Made by a program: the position numbers and the translations under genes
Assembly: GCA_026075535.2 (NCBI GenBank)
Contig: AP026549.1
Location: 9,734,001-9,798,000, forward strand
Direction: 5' to 3'
Source: Tricholoma matsutake
Taxonomy: Eukaryota > Basidiomycota > Agaricomycetes > Agaricales > Tricholomataceae
DNA: 64,000 bases
In this document: piece by piece, positions 1 to 11,220 of the stretch
How positions within the stretch are numbered: position 1 is the first letter of the stretch
Layout: the number at the start of each line of letters is the position of its first letter
The notes under the pieces: model-generated
What the model saw: the letters and a program-made list of their open reading frames with translations, nothing else
Databases searched by the model: none
Told to the model about the DNA's origin: nothing

Positions 1-219
1 ACTCACCTAGCCAGGATCCTCGAAGCCAAGGGGAATGAGACAGATAGCAGTCACTGTTGGAAACAATGACCGAGACATCCCTGGGGATTGGATGGATGGA
101 TCGCTTAGCAAATCAGGCCAGGCCTGGAGACGCTGAGAGCGTTTATGATGGTGAAATCCGATCGGTGACCAGATGTAAAATGAAGTGTCAACATCGCAAG
201 CAACGTTGAGCAGAGGTGT
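1..219 (-). mobile_element. Non-autonomous LINE-like element, copy 3 (5' part only)
   Basis: On the minus strand this stretch repeats the 5' region of the elements at 9362-12001 and 14476-17542, for example the shared word GCAAATCAGGCCAGGCCTGG. Similarity ends after GAGCAGAGGTGTT near 219, where integrase sequence of gypsy element A begins. The copy is therefore 5'-truncated by about 40 bp compared with the other two and is inserted in the integrase zinc-binding region. Its 3' end and one target-site duplication lie outside the window. Confidence 0.75.
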
Positions 220-936
220 TCATGATGGTATGTACATGTTTTCCAAGTCCCGGCACATGTTTGGCCAGTAGTAAGAGCCACGGAGGGACTCATAGCTTTT
301 GTCAAAGCCAGAATGGCCCAGGGGGTTGTGTGCCAGGTTGTAAAGTAGTTCCCGGACCTGGAGATCTTGTGGGATCACAAGTCAGCAGCCAACATAGAGG
401 AGCTTATCAGTGAGGGTTGCCCCTTTGATCCTCCCCATGTTGATATCTTTCATCAGTTGTTTGGCAAAGGAGTCATCCTCATATCCAGTTATAATGGCAT
501 CAAGGAGTAACTGGTCAGCAGAGATGTTTAGTATGCCGGTGGCATGTTTTTCCGGTGCATTGCATGTGTATGCAATCACGCAGGTGGTGAGGCATGCATC
601 TGGTCTGGCATCAGGCATGCAGGATAGTGCATCTGCAGCAGTGTTCTCCTCGCCACAGATGTAGGTGATGTTGTAGTCAAAATCGGCCATGTACATTGAC
701 CATCTCATTTGTTGTCTTGACATCTCCTTCTGTGATTGGAAGTACTCAAGTGTTCAGTGGTCAGTGAAGACCTGAAAATGGGCACCAAGGAGGTAGGATC
801 TCCATTTTTTAAATGCCTTGACAATTGTGAGGAGTTTCTTCTCATGTACAGGGTAATTCCTCTCAGCATCATTGAGTTGGTAGGAGTCATAGGCAACTGG
901 CCAGGCAGTCTCCCAAGCTGCACCAGAACTCAGCAT
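220..936 (-). pseudogene. Gypsy A pol: RNase H and integrase zinc-binding region
   Basis: The frame near 936-754 contains AYDSYQLNDAERNYPVHEKK followed by LLTIVKAFKKW, the conserved RNase H region of Ty3 elements. The frame at 723-382 holds the end of RNase H, with ADFDYNITYICGEENTAADA before the spacer. Past a TGA near 381 the same frame continues with HNPLGHSGFDKSY and YYWPNM, which is the HH half of an integrase HHCC zinc finger. The CC half is missing because another element is inserted at 219. A frameshift lies between 754 and 723. It is non-functional and continues from the RT at 940-1518. Confidence 0.8.
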
Positions 937-939
937 GGT

Positions 940-1518
940 GCTGGTATGGCGGTGGCTAGCATCAGTGGTGACATAAATATTTGATGCCTTGTCTTCATAA
1001 TTAATTATGGTGAGACAGCCTGGTGTTCTGCAGTCCAGGGGGGGAATTCCTGGTCACCTTCCTTCATGGTGAGTGGCATAAGTATACTCATATATTCAGC
1101 AAGTGCTGGTAGGAAGGTGGCAATGTATCGTGTCAGTCCCAGGAATCCCCTGACATTGGTGGCAGTCGTTGGTTGTGGCCAAGATGCAATGCAGTCAGTT
1201 TTGTGGGGTTCAGGTTTGATGCTGGCCCCTGAGATGATGTGGCCAAGGAAACATAGTTCGGTGGCAAAGAGGTTAGATTTTGCTTGATTGCAGTAGATAC
1301 TGGCTTTTCGGAGTGCCTCAAGCACAGTGGCGCAGTTTCTCTCATGTTCCTCCAGGGTCTGTGACCATATGATGATGTTGTCGAGGTACACATGACAAAT
1401 CTTGCTGATGAGTTCTTGTAGCACATTGGTCATTTGGCCCTGATATGTGGCAGGGGCGTTGCATCCACCCTGTGGCATGACAGTCCATTCATAGAGTCCC
1501 CACAGCATTCTCACAGCT
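940..1518 (-). pseudogene. Gypsy A reverse transcriptase, C-terminal half
   Basis: An open frame of about 170 codons (1514-1005) begins just after the LINE insertion. It has the RT palm motifs: MPQGGCNAPATYQ (normally PFGLxNAPATFQ), then VYLDNIII where the catalytic YLDD motif is expected, then FLGHIIS and the thumb/connection motif NVRGFLGLTRYI. The second Asp of the YxDD box is Asn, which would abolish polymerase activity. The upstream RT half lies at 5491-6028. The text runs directly across the LINE insertion (HPDDIHLTA on one side, VRMLWGLYEW on the other), so the LINE inserted into a finished RT gene. Confidence 0.85.
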
Positions 1519-1548
1519 GTGAGATGAATTTTTTTTTTTTTTTTTTTT

Positions 1549-2069
1549 GGGTCAAAAATTTATAATGCAGCGCCCAAACGCAGTCCGCGGCAGAGACATA
1601 CAAATGAAGTACACCCAACCCAAGTCCTCCTCCTGCTCATCTTTGCACTAACCACCTGGATAACTGCGATGACCACTAAGGAGGCCCCCTTTATCAAGTA
1701 AACAGACTCACCAGTGGTGGCATACCGACAACCCGGACTTGATGAAGTCGTGTCCCCCGTGCCTCCATGGGTATGTGTGCAAGATTTAGGGGAAACTGCC
1801 ACCCCGACGTGAGCCTCTCAGCTGAGAAAGGAGGGTGTAGTCAGCACAGAAGCTGTAACGCACAACCGACAGTGGATCTGGAAGCGCTCAGGCACCTCCC
1901 CAAACTGGTACCTGGTTTTGTGTCCCCCCTGCCTGACAGTTGCTCCTGAACATGGGTGGGCCCCCTTTATGAGGGTTAACGGACTTGTCTGGTGCCTTCT
2001 ACAGCCACCCTGACGTACCAATGACACTAGCCAGAACCAGATGGGGGTCATACGCCCTGCACGCACACC
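1549..2069 (-). other. 3' UTR of LINE copy 1
   Basis: Between the ORF2 stop (about 2070) and the poly(A) tail lie about 520 bp with no coding signal. They match 28627-29138 of LINE copy 2. The last part (words GACTGC and CATTATAAATT just before the A-tail) also resembles the 3' tail of the non-autonomous LINE-like elements at 9362 and 17542. It probably contains the signal recognised by the LINE reverse transcriptase. Confidence 0.7.
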
Positions 2070-3748
2070 CTATCCTGGATCCCATGCTAGCGGGTTGAAT
2101 GACCCTAGTGCAGGGTTTGTGTCCAACAATTTGTAGAAGCCTTCGACGGAGTCTGGGCTTGCACAAGTCTCAGGGTGATCTACCACAGGGCAGACGCATA
2201 ATACATGGTCCCAAGGTTGAATCTCAGGACCAAGACACCAGCATTGTATTTCCCCGTCTAGGGAAAAATGATGGCGATACTCCCCTATGGAGCATGGCCA
2301 GTGACCATTCGGGTAAGATGGGAGGTACCAGTTGTGCTGGCTCCCACAACTTTCAGCCAAGCCCCACCTTTGTGAGTTGAGGGTAGCACCGGTTTCCCTC
2401 CTACGCCTTTGAGGTGGAGGAAATGCTGGCCACAATACGCTGGGTCTATGAACCGCGTGTGCCAATCCTTACAGACCGCTTTTTCTACTTGGGTCTGTAG
2501 GTAGTCTAAGGATGTCCGTGGGTGTTGACCCACGGAGATCTTGGTAGATGTAGCTACATCATGAGCCTTCTTGTGTATGCCCCACTTGAACTTTGAGGGG
2601 ACATGCCAGAATGTGACATTTCTCTCCTCATCCCCAGATAGCCAGGGACAAAGGGAGCAACAAGCATCCAGGGCAAAGATTTGCCCAGAACATGGTTTAG
2701 GGTCCACCAGGGACTCTATGCCTGATGTGGAATCCAAGAAGATCACCAGTTTTTTGCATCCCTTACTGCAGGCAGCAGAGACGCCCAACTGGAGAGCAAA
2801 TAATTCAACTTCCGGGGGGGTTCTCCTCCCAGAAGCTGAGACAATGCGATCCACTTGTTCACCCTGTCCGAAGACGAGAGCACAAGCGACAGCTTGAAAT
2901 TTGACATCAGTGGGCACCGAAGCATCCACTGCTATGACAAGGGTGTTTGCCTCTGCCTGGACAGTAGCCCAGGCCTTGTCGAGGTCACCCCTATAAGCAG
3001 TCCTTGCCTTGTCCTCTTTCAAGGTGAGGCGATGAGAGGAGAAACAAGTAGGGAATAGATCCTTTACTCTGGTTCTGGGGGTGTTTTTTTCTTCCCCGAA
3101 GGGGTCGAAACCATCCTCCGGAACAAGGGCCAGGGCTGCAGCCAAGGCAACAGAAGGCCCTTGTAGTGTGAGTGTGTTCAGCACGTCTCCTCCCCAGAGC
3201 CCAAGCTCATGAGGGAAGGTGCTGCCAACATGTTTTGGCCCTAAGATTGCTCTCAGGGGGTGAGATGGAGCCAGCAGGGGGGTTTGGAATGCCCCTCTGT
3301 TGACTAAGCGATGCAGTAACAGTTGCATGGGCAACAGTCCTACGATACTCTCCAGACCACCTATAGGGGTAGTGTGGAATGCACCGAGGATCCAGCATGC
3401 AGCGATGGACTGCACCTGGGCCAACATTTTGATGACACCCTTGACGCGTGCGCCTTTGAAGTGCCAGAGTCTCAGTCCGTATGTCATTATAGGTACGACA
3501 CATGAACGGTAGAGGAGGTGTTTCTGCATGGGGTTTAGCCCCCTCACAGAATTGCTGAGCATTCCCATCGCCCTCGCCGTGGTGATGGCTTTGGTGGAGT
3601 AGAACTGCATGTGCTCCTTGACAGAGAGTTTGCGATCAAAAAAGAACCCAAGGTACCTCCAGGTGGCCTTGGGCTTGAGAGGGGAATTGGCCATGTATGG
3701 GGCAAATCCTAGGTCTATTGGCAGAGGGGTGAAGCTCCTCGACCTCAA
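2070..3748 (-). pseudogene. LINE ORF2 C-terminal part: RT thumb, RNase H, zinc finger
   Basis: The frame 3748-2285 starts in the RT thumb (WRYLGFFFDRKLSVKEH) and continues into an RNase H domain. Expected acidic residues are visible: VIAVDAS, PPEVELFALQLG and VIFLDSTSGIE. After it come THKGG and a frame-shifted tail at 2465-2070 with CWCLGP...WDHVLCVCP, a Cys/His cluster typical of the C-terminus of fungal Tad1-like and related LINE proteins. One frameshift near 2285-2330 splits the tail from RNase H, so this copy is dead. The tail matches the plus-strand copy at 28345-28626, and both end LAWDPG plus stop. Confidence 0.85.
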
Positions 3749-3856
3749 AAAGTGAAAAATCTCTGACTTGTCATGTTCCAGGACAAGTCCGAGGGACGTG
3801 AATGCCTGGAATACCCATCCATAGGCTTCAGTGAGGAGGGGGAGATTATCCTCCAG

Positions 3857-4965
3857 TCATGAGGAGCGGGCAATGAGGGTGCCATCATCCACATAAGACA
3901 TGAGGTCGACTTTACTGCCGATCTTGCTTCTTCTGAAGAGTTTCATGATGGGCGTTAGGTACAACACCGATAAGACAGGGGATAGGGCAGAGCTCTGTCC
4001 CACCCCCACATCGGTGGCAAAGAGCCAGATGAGAAGGTGTTCCATTTATAGGTCATCTTGCGACCCACAAGGTAGGAGCGGAAGAAGTTCACCACTTGTG
4101 CAGGGAACCCTGACCGGGAGATGATTTCTAGGGGAACCTGGTGGTTCAGCGAGGGGAAGAATTGAGCAATGTCAAAAGTGACAATGCTCGTTTTGAGACC
4201 CTGCACCCATCCTGCTCTGATGAGGTGGGTGAGGTAGATTCCTGCGTCCTCTGTGGAACACTGGGCGACACCTCTGAATTGGTTTTGATCAAAGGCCCCG
4301 TGTGTGACTCCATCGAATTGAAGCCATTTGGACAGCATCTTCTCGACTAGTTTGCCCAGAGTATTCAGGAGCACAATGGGCCTGAACGACTTTGGCGTAG
4401 AATAATTAGGCTTCCCCAGTTTCGGGATGATTACTGACAGGGACTCCAAGTGCGCAGGCCAGTGGCCTGCAGTGATGCACGCCTCAGCTATGCGAGTGAT
4501 GAGACTCGCTACCTCAGGATTGCCACACCAGTGCTTTAGGTGCGACCATGTGGCATGATCAGGCCCTGGAGCAGAGCGGGAAGAGCACACATTAAGTGCT
4601 TCTTTCATTTCTGTGATGGAGAACGGGATCCATGCCCTTTCAGGCACTGTATCCAGATCATGTAAGATCCTCAGATCGACTTCTTGGTCTGAGGCCGTGT
4701 TATAGGACCCATTGAGGGCAGCCCACAGAGATTCCAGATCGTTACAAGGGTTTCCCCAATAGGAGATTGCCTCGTATGATGGTAGGTTGCATTGATGAGT
4801 CCAGGACATCAGGTCCCAGGGTCGTCTGTTCATGGTAGCCACTTCGTGGATACGGTCGTCAAAGAAGTCATGCTTTGCAGGTTGCATGACCTTCCGATAG
4901 TGTTTCCAGTCCTCCCTGTCATGGGAAGCTCTGTATGTTTCAAGGGCGCCGCTGCATTCTTCCAT
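3857..4965 (-). pseudogene. LINE ORF2 reverse transcriptase
   Basis: The frame 4965-3955 carries non-LTR RT motifs: SSRSAPGPDHATW, FRPIVLLNTLGKLVEKM, FDQNQFRG and TFDIAQFFPSLNH (first catalytic Asp). A frameshift at about 3990-4040 moves the text to the frame 4045-3857, which holds QSSALSPVLSVLYL and the catalytic box LMSYVDDGTLIA, intact here. A TGA follows directly (about 3857). A linker before 3748 reads on in a third frame. With at least two frameshifts the enzyme is not functional. It belongs between the endonuclease end (5434-4985) and RNase H (3748-2285). Confidence 0.88.
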
Positions 4966-4984
4966 CCACCAACCTTTGGAAGCT

Positions 4985-5479
4985 TTAAAATTCCATCCAC
5001 CAACCTTTGGAAGCTTTGCCTAGGCGTGATTCCTTAGCATGGTTGTCCCACGCCTTGGTGAAGATCGTTGATATCGCTGAGATGATATCATCGATTTCTG
5101 CTGGTGTATCTCCGTGCCAGTTAAGCCACAGAGTTAAAGCAGAGGAGACAGCATCTAGGTACAATGCTTCCTCCTTGGATCCCTTTTTGATAGACCACTT
5201 GGTGACCGGGACCAGTGATCCTGGGCCAGGTAGTGTCAGTGTCAGGGGGGCGTGGTCAGATGTGCCCCTGGCTTCTGGTAGTATCTCACAGTACAAAACA
5301 AATCTAAGATCTGTGGGTATGAACATCAGGTCGATCACCATGGGGTGAAAGCCCTGTTGTGGGGGGAAGTGTGTGGGTCCCTCCTCCATGGGGAGGGCCC
5401 TTGCCAGGCCTAGAGCCATCGCTGTTTCCACCAAGTGGTCGGCGTGGATGGAGTGTGCAGGCCCTTGGGGGTCCCAGCA
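4985..5479 (-). pseudogene. LINE ORF2 endonuclease, C-terminal end
   Basis: The frame 5434-4985 includes GTSDHAPLTLTL, the catalytic SDH motif at the end of AP-like (EEP) endonucleases, preceded by MVIDLMFI. Only this last part of the domain is present because the element is truncated at 5479. The frame stops at 4985 because of a tandem microduplication of about 25-30 bp (near 4963-5018). It repeats the codons for ASKGWWME and shifts the frame; without it the text would run into the RT linker at 4965. Confidence 0.8.
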
Positions 5480-5490
5480 GTGAGATGAAT

Positions 5491-6028
5491 GTCATCAGGG
5501 TGTACTCATGTCTGGAAGAAGGAATGGGTTATGTCCATCTTGCCAATATTTTTCCCTTCCCGCAGTTGGTGAGTATGTCATCTATGCAGGGTAGGGGGAA
5601 GTTGTCTCATACAGTGTTGCTGTTGAATGCTCAGTAGTCATTCACCCACCATGGGTCAACTGTCAAGTCAGGTACCCTGGCGATGTATTTTGGGACACAG
5701 AATGCTGGTGAGGCAAATTCTGAGGAAGATGGCCAAATGCGGCCAGCTTTCAGGTGGTCACCCAGTAGTCTTCCAAGATTCCTGGTATTTCTTGGGGGCT
5801 GCATATCCTTTGCTGTTATTGACTTTGGTGGGGTCTTTTAGATGGATGCAGTGGACCATGTGGCCAGGGATGTCTTCAGTACTATCAGGGAGACAAAGTG
5901 GGAAGTGGTCAGTGAATTTGAGTTTCATTTTCGCATCTTGGAATGCTAGGCCTTCAATATGGTCTCATATGGTGGCCATGATGGGTCTGGGCAGTATGCA
6001 GCCGGCAAGTGCTGGTGCTCCGGAGTTT
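5491..6028 (-). pseudogene. Gypsy A protease-RT linker and RT N-terminal half
   Basis: No long open frame remains, but across frames the minus strand reads as pol text: KLKFTDHFPLCLPDSTEDI, then GYAAPKKYQESWK, VPDLTVDPWWVN and NFPLPCIDDIL, ending HPDDIHLTA at the LINE insertion site. These correspond to the RT fingers of gypsy A, between the protease (6029-6600) and the RT half at 1518-940. Several frameshifts and stops (many TGA) are present. I place it by continuity with both neighbours rather than by a single ORF. Confidence 0.6.
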
Positions 6029-7163
6029 TCAAGGGTTAGTGGTTTTTGTGGTCGGATTTTCTTCGGAGTAGGTGGAGGCATGGTCCATTGTTTTCCCCAG
6101 GGCTGGGGTATTCGAGGGGGTTTGATTCAGGAGGTCAAAACCAGTCCATTTGTCAATGGCTGTTCGTGAATGTGTGTTGATCACAATCTCTTCTGATGAA
6201 AGACATGGCATTCCTAGTATAACTGGGAATGATAGTCCCTTATTTACTTTCATCTTGTGAACCCCCAATGTCCATATCCCCTGGTCTGATTGCAGCTCTA
6301 GTTTAACATATTCCTCCCAATTGATATTCTGCTGGGTCAAGGACAACAGGTTGTTCTCCCTTTTGGGGAGAGGATACCGCTGGAGGCTGAGATGTTTGCA
6401 GAGTTCAAGGCTAATCACTGTGCAGGGGCAACCAATGTCCATTAGTGGTTGGATTTTAATGGGGAATTTGGTGATGAGAGGGCCAGTGGCGTAGAGGGTA
6501 GGAAATAGGTGTGATACAGTAAAGGGGACATCAGCAGGGGAAGGGGGAGGGACATACAAGTCAGTTTCATTGTCCTCCACTGCCACTGTTGTTGCTGCCA
6601 CCGGCGCCATGAGTGTGACATATGTCTCAGCATTGGGCCAGGTGTTGTCTGCCTTCATGGGACAGTCAGGGTTCTTGTGGCCAGCATACAACTTCTGGCA
6701 TTGTGTGCAGCCGGCATGTTTCTCAAGGATTGCCCATTCTTTGAGTGTGAGGGCAGGGAGGCACTTCTTCTCAACCTGTTTCGTTTTGCTGGTGCCAGCA
6801 GTGGGAGAGTTTCTCTTCACCGGTGGGTCAGTGAGTTGAGAAAGTAGGTCTTTTTTCTTGCCATGGTGTGTGGCACGTGCAGCGGTGGAGGTGTCAATGA
6901 GTTTTTGGGTGCGTGCATCTTCTGCACGCATGCGGTCATCGTGTTCCTTTACCTTGAGGGCCCAGGGGGCAAGTTCAGTGGCCAGGACAGGCTCGAGACT
7001 GATGTTGAGTCTCAAGTCAGGGTGGAGGTTGGATTGGAGTTGGTTTTTGAGTTCAGCCTTGGTCAGGGCCTTGGCCGGTGCAGAGGTGGTGAGGATGGCA
7101 TTCAGGTTCTCAATCTCAATTTTCCAGTCAATGAAGACCTGGTCACCTTGCAATGAGGAGAGG
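6029..7163 (-). pseudogene. Gypsy A gag C-half and aspartic protease
   Basis: A 374-codon frame (7153-6029). Its first part, FIDWKIEIENLNAILTT, is the second half of a Ty3-type gag capsid domain. Next comes a zinc-knuckle-like motif C-x2-C-x6-H-x4-C (CTQCQKLYAGHKNPDC). The last third has LMDIGCPCTVIS in the place of the retroviral-type protease D-T/S-G-A motif and a typical VILGMPCL end. The gag N-half lies at 13394-13990. The two join in frame when element X and one TSD are removed. The altered active-site flank (DIG-CP) may or may not be tolerated. Other parts of the element are dead. Confidence 0.82.
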
Positions 7164-7167
7164 ATGG

Positions 7168-7308
7168 TGGAGACGGCAGATCCATCTCCTATAGCAGAGT
7201 GGTGGATGCTCTAGTGAGAGCCTAAGTGTGAGGACTATGTGCATGTGATCATCTACTGACTATGCAGTCATGTGACTACTGGAGTAGGTGCCCAGACACA
7301 CTACTCCA
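7168..7308 (-). repeat. Element X LTR (3' LTR on the minus strand)
   Basis: A 141-bp repeat. On the minus strand it begins TGGAGTAGTG and ends ...GTCTCCA, so it has TG...CA ends. It repeats 13257-13389 plus 12856-12868. TSD copy ATGG lies at 7164-7167. Confidence 0.8.
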
Positions 7309-7870
7309 TCTGCCCACCTCCAAAAAAGGTGACGTCCTTGTCGCCACAGAAAAAAAAATGCAAAACAATAAGTAGGAATAATATAGACAAAAGAATTCTA
7401 TGGTTGATAAAAAAATAAGACAAGAAAAGGCTCAACATGGTGGTGCCCATCCCAATGCTCGAAGAGCATGACTCAATTCAGCAAGGTGAGGGTCACGATC
7501 CCAGTCAAGCATTGGAACTTGAGGAACAGGTATGGATGCTACTCCAACAGGGGCAACAATGATGGGTTTCCCTGGTCCAACACCAGACGGATGACACCAA
7601 GTGATGAAAGGTTGAGACTGAAGGGGCGGCAGGACTGGATAAAAAAAATTTGGGGACTGCCAAAAAATATGCGGTGGAGCTCATCATTGCCTTGTTCATC
7701 ATCGAAGGGTCCCAAATGGCTGTGGACAGCCTGTCTTCAGACCAGAGATGTCTCTCGGGGGGGTCCTGGGGGCAATAGGTAACGATGCGGCATCATCAGC
7801 CCAGTCAAAATGGGTGGGTACAGGTGTCGAACACAGTGGTGCAGGGCTCAGAAGGGGTGGGACAGGTCCA

Positions 7871-8243
7871 TAGTGTTGCCACTGGCTCAGCCGAGGTTTT
7901 TAAATAAAATGGCTATAGCAGACCAGATAAATTTCTTAAATTCACTAGGATATTTGAGTATATGGACGAGCCCATAAGCCAATGGGTCTTCTGCCAACAT
8001 TATCTGATCGGATCCCCCGTTCCTGACCTATTCACTCAGCTTTGATTTTGAGCCGAGCCATCAAGCCGAATTTTGTTTATTAAATAACTCAGGGACAATT
8101 AATCGGTTCAACTAGTGTCGGCAGACAACCCCTCGGCTTATTAACCCATCCATATGCTCAAATATCTTGGTGAATTTAGGAAATTTATCTGGCAAGTAAT
8201 AGCCATTTTATTGAAAAACCTCGGCTGAGCCAGTGGCAACACT
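7871..8243. mobile_element. Foldback MITE, hAT-like ends
   Basis: A 373-bp element whose arms of about 125 bp are inverted copies. Both ends begin TAGTGTTGCCACTGGCTCAG. The flanks GGACAGGT (7860-7867) and GGACAGGA (8244-8251) form a 7-of-8 match, with three extra bases (CCA) before the left end. TAGTG ends with an 8-bp duplication suggest hAT. It lies inside the Pro-rich part of the element X gene and has no coding capacity. Confidence 0.75.
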
Positions 8244-9572
8244 AGGACAGGAGATGGGGGGTGTGAAACGGTGGCAGCAGGGGGTGCAGGGGGTGGGATG
8301 GTCATTGCCATGCTGTTTTTGTGTAGTTGTTGGTGTTTGCTGGTAACAGATGTTGCAGGTAGTGAAATGGCGTGTTTTTGGGGATCCTGGGGTTGGCTTG
8401 GGGTGTATAGGCAGCGAACAGGGTACATGCAATGAATGGGGGATGTCCCAAGGTGTAAACAATATGGTGGGCGACACAGCAGTGGGGGGTTCAGATGTGT
8501 CGGTAGTGGAAGACGGCGAAATGACTCGTTTACAGAGGATCTGGGGCAGGACAGGTCATGTAGACCATTTCCTGGGCTGGGTGGGGGAACAAGAGGGTCC
8601 AGAGGTTGAGCACGGGGTGTCGACAGGTGTTGATGGCAATGTTAGTGATGCAGCAGGGGTGTAGGACATGGGTGTTGGCAAAACAATTTGTTTTGGGGGG
8701 TTCAGGGGCAAGCTAGGGCTTTGGAACATGTTTCGGGGGTGTTTTGCTGGTTCTGGCTGCATACATCATTGTTCTGGAGCTGCCAATGGTGGTCCTGAGT
8801 TGGGGGATTCAGTCATCATTGACAAACACATCGATGATGACATGGCAGTGCGCTGGGTGTTTCAGAGTGAATGGGGTTCTGGGGAGTGAGTTGGGGAGAG
8901 GTGGGTGCTGTATGAAGCTTCTTAGGCCATTGTTCAGAGTTTGGGGGGGAGCAGGTTTGTTTCATCGAGTAGACAACGTGTTTTCACGAGCACACCTGCT
9001 TGTCATTGCGTAACCTCAGTGCCTGGGCTGTAGATCATTTTTGTACGTCGTTTGGGACCTGGCAATCAGTACATAGAGTCATTTGCATGTTAGACGAGAC
9101 CCAGGTTGTCATTTCCAGAGTGGTTGCAGCAGGCAATGTTGCCGTTGTTGGTGGTAATGTGGCAGTGGCAATGGAAGGCCCAGGATACAAGATAAGGGGA
9201 TGAGGAGCAAGTGGGGGTGCCATAAGTTGGTTAGGGAGTGTGTGCTCGTTTTAGAGGTGCCGTTGTCCATTTTAGAGCTGGGGGAATGCTAGTGGTGGCT
9301 GCTGTTGTTTGTGGTGATGTGGCAGCCTCAAGGGGAGTGCTGGAGTGCATGTTGAGGGTTTTTTTTTTTCTTTTTTTGGATCAGAATTTATAACACGGGG
9401 CTCACTCGCAGTCCATGGGTCAAGATACAAGCAAAGGTACTACTATGACTACACGTTCCCCTCTGCCCACATCCCACACCAGGTCCCTCACAGAAGCCAC
9501 CTTAGGCGGGCAGTTCCACTGACATTGTCCTCTCAGACAGGAAAGGCAAAATTCTGGATGGGGGGAGCACCC

Positions 9573-9960
9573 TGCTGAATACAGTGATGAAACACTTGCT
9601 ACATAGTCCAACAGACTTATTACTATACTTGTTAGATTGTAGATATTATGACTGAAATTCATTTACTTCATATCTCGCTTCATACTATAGCTATTACTTA
9701 GATTTTTGGACCCAGACGTAGGGGGTAATGCAGACGCGATATAGTGGACACCTAGTTTCATGCCTCGTGGTTTCCTGGCACAACAGGAACAAACAAAAGC
9801 GAAATCCTACTATGTCTGGGAAACTGGACATGAGATTGATTTGGATAAAGTGCAATACACATTACTATTCTTAAACCTGTGTTATAAGTGTGTTGCAGAC
9901 AGTTGACTTGAGTTGCTGACTAGTGTTATACACTAGTAGAATTCGTCATAAGCTTTAACA
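9573..9960 (-). mobile_element. Solo LTR, copy 1
   Basis: A 388-bp LTR (on the minus strand TGTTAAAGC...TTCAGCA) with a perfect 5-bp TSD CACCC at 9568-9572 and 9961-9965. The same 388-bp LTR occurs at 12869-13256 and 32902-33289. It is inserted in the 3' tail of the non-autonomous LINE-like element. No internal region of its parent element is in the window. Confidence 0.93.
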
Positions 9961-9965
9961 CACCC

Positions 9966-10389
9966 CCTCTAGATGCTAGCCATGAGATCACCGACTGCTG
10001 CTAGCCCAGTCCCCCCATCCCTATCCAACCAAAGTCAGATTGATGAGCAGTGTCAATTCACTGTAAATCCTCCCTTGCGGGAAGAATAACCGTATTCACT
10101 TTTACAGTCAGCGAGGATTGACCACCCCAGGTGAGTGAGATGGACCATCACTGCGCTTCCGCATGAGTGACAGTGATGAGGCAGCTGGTTGTTCACCTGG
10201 TTATTCACCGGAACTGCCATAGGTAGGGGGCTGGGGCCCCCTTTGAGCAAATGCTGCATAGTGCATGCACTCAATGACAACATCCCCCCCGCAGTGGGGA
10301 GAAGGTGAAGGGAGGTGGCACCTTGCCGCCCTCATGATACCGACCACCAATGATTTGGTGGGCATAGCCATAAAGGGGTGATTCCCTTT
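9966..10389 (-). other. 3' non-coding region of the LINE-like element
   Basis: No ORF is credible here. The stretch aligns on the minus strand with 16920-17340 of copy 2 (words such as ATGCATGCACTCGATGA-like, GGTGAACAACCAG and GGTGGTCAATCC). It is the untranslated region between the acidic-protein ORF and the A-tail, interrupted by the solo LTR. Confidence 0.7.
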
Positions 10390-11220
10390 TCAATTCTGGT
10401 GAGGTTGTCGATGAGGGCCTTGAGGACGACGGCGCTGTGCAGGGGACGAGGGTTCCCCACTTGGAGGCTCTGTCACTGGTGGAGCAGACTGAGCCACCTT
10501 CATCGCCTCATAGGAAGCCCGGAAGGCTGCCAGAGACGTAAGGTCTAGAGGAGCTGACACTGCCCGAAGCAACTCCATCATGCTCTCTGAAAACTGCCAG
10601 GTGGTGGTGAATAGCTCCCATGCCATCTGGTGCCAAGAGTTCCTCTCATTGAGAGGAACCGCGGACACTCGGATGCTACCTATAAATGAGGTCATCATGT
10701 CCAGTATATGCAACATGGCATGAGAGGTGGCTTCGATCTCCAGCCTCTCATCCCTTGATAATGGCACTTCGTCCTCCACCAACTCGGGGATGGGGGGCAA
10801 AGGCGGTGACAGGGCAGGGGATGCCTCCGGATAGAGGAGGTCGGCTATGCTGAGCTCCTGTGAGTACACATCCTCCCATGGGAGGCTGTGGGTCCATTGC
10901 TTGTGCGCGACATCAACACCTTGTGCCCATCATACACAATCGATTGTTTGCCTCGAGGTGGGCCTAGGCCCCCCCTCAGCGTAAATGAGAGCCTCCTGCA
11001 TAGCAAGAGAGTCGTTGTCATCATCATCATCAGGGTCGGAGAGGTCTTCTCCAGCCCACAGATCTCTAACTGCCTTTAATGCAGCTGCTACCTCTGGTTC
11101 ATTCTGTTCAAGCCGGGTGTCATAGTCTTGGGCATCATCGTCAAAGATGTCACCCATGATCAGGGTGGGGTCGTGTAGACCCCGGTGTGGTGGTCGGTCT
11201 CTGGTTTGCTGTTTGGGCAT
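10390..11220 (-). pseudogene. Acidic ORF of the LINE-like element, copy 1
   Basis: Two frames, 11220-10930 and 10869-10390, make up one protein of about 270 residues, split by a frameshift near 10900. The N-terminus has IMGDIFDDDAQDYDT, then VRDLWAGEDLSDPDDDDDND, strongly acidic. The second half has ELSIADLLYPEA, IPELVEDEVPLS, ERNSWHQMAWELF and a basic Pro/Arg tail. It aligns with 16159-16920 of copy 2, so the protein is a real property of the family. I recognise no domain. It is not an RT and lacks a zinc knuckle. It could be an ORF1-like nucleic-acid binding protein or unrelated cargo. Confidence 0.65.

Larger units (their letters stand above)
1530..5479 (-). mobile_element. Tad1-like LINE, copy 1, 5'-truncated
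   Basis: The element is bounded by an 11-bp target-site duplication, GTGAGATGAAT, at 1519-1529 and 5480-5490. On the minus strand it ends with a poly(A) tail (poly-T at about 1529-1548 on the plus strand). From 5' to 3' it holds the end of an endonuclease (about 5434-4985), RT (4965-3857), RNase H and a C-terminal zinc-finger region (3748-2070), and about 520 bp of 3' UTR. ORF1 and the endonuclease N-terminus are missing, as expected for target-primed reverse transcription that stopped early. It sits inside the RT of gypsy A. A related internally deleted copy lies at about 27.6-29.15 kb. Confidence 0.92.

Noticed and set aside
6858..7214. Plus-strand ORFs opposite gypsy A gag
   Set aside because: They are shadows of the gag frame, with no motifs and no support from neighbouring exons.
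8141..9223. Several Pro/Thr-rich short ORFs as separate genes
   Set aside because: They are overlapping frames of the decayed Pro-rich part of the element X gene and of the MITE inside it.
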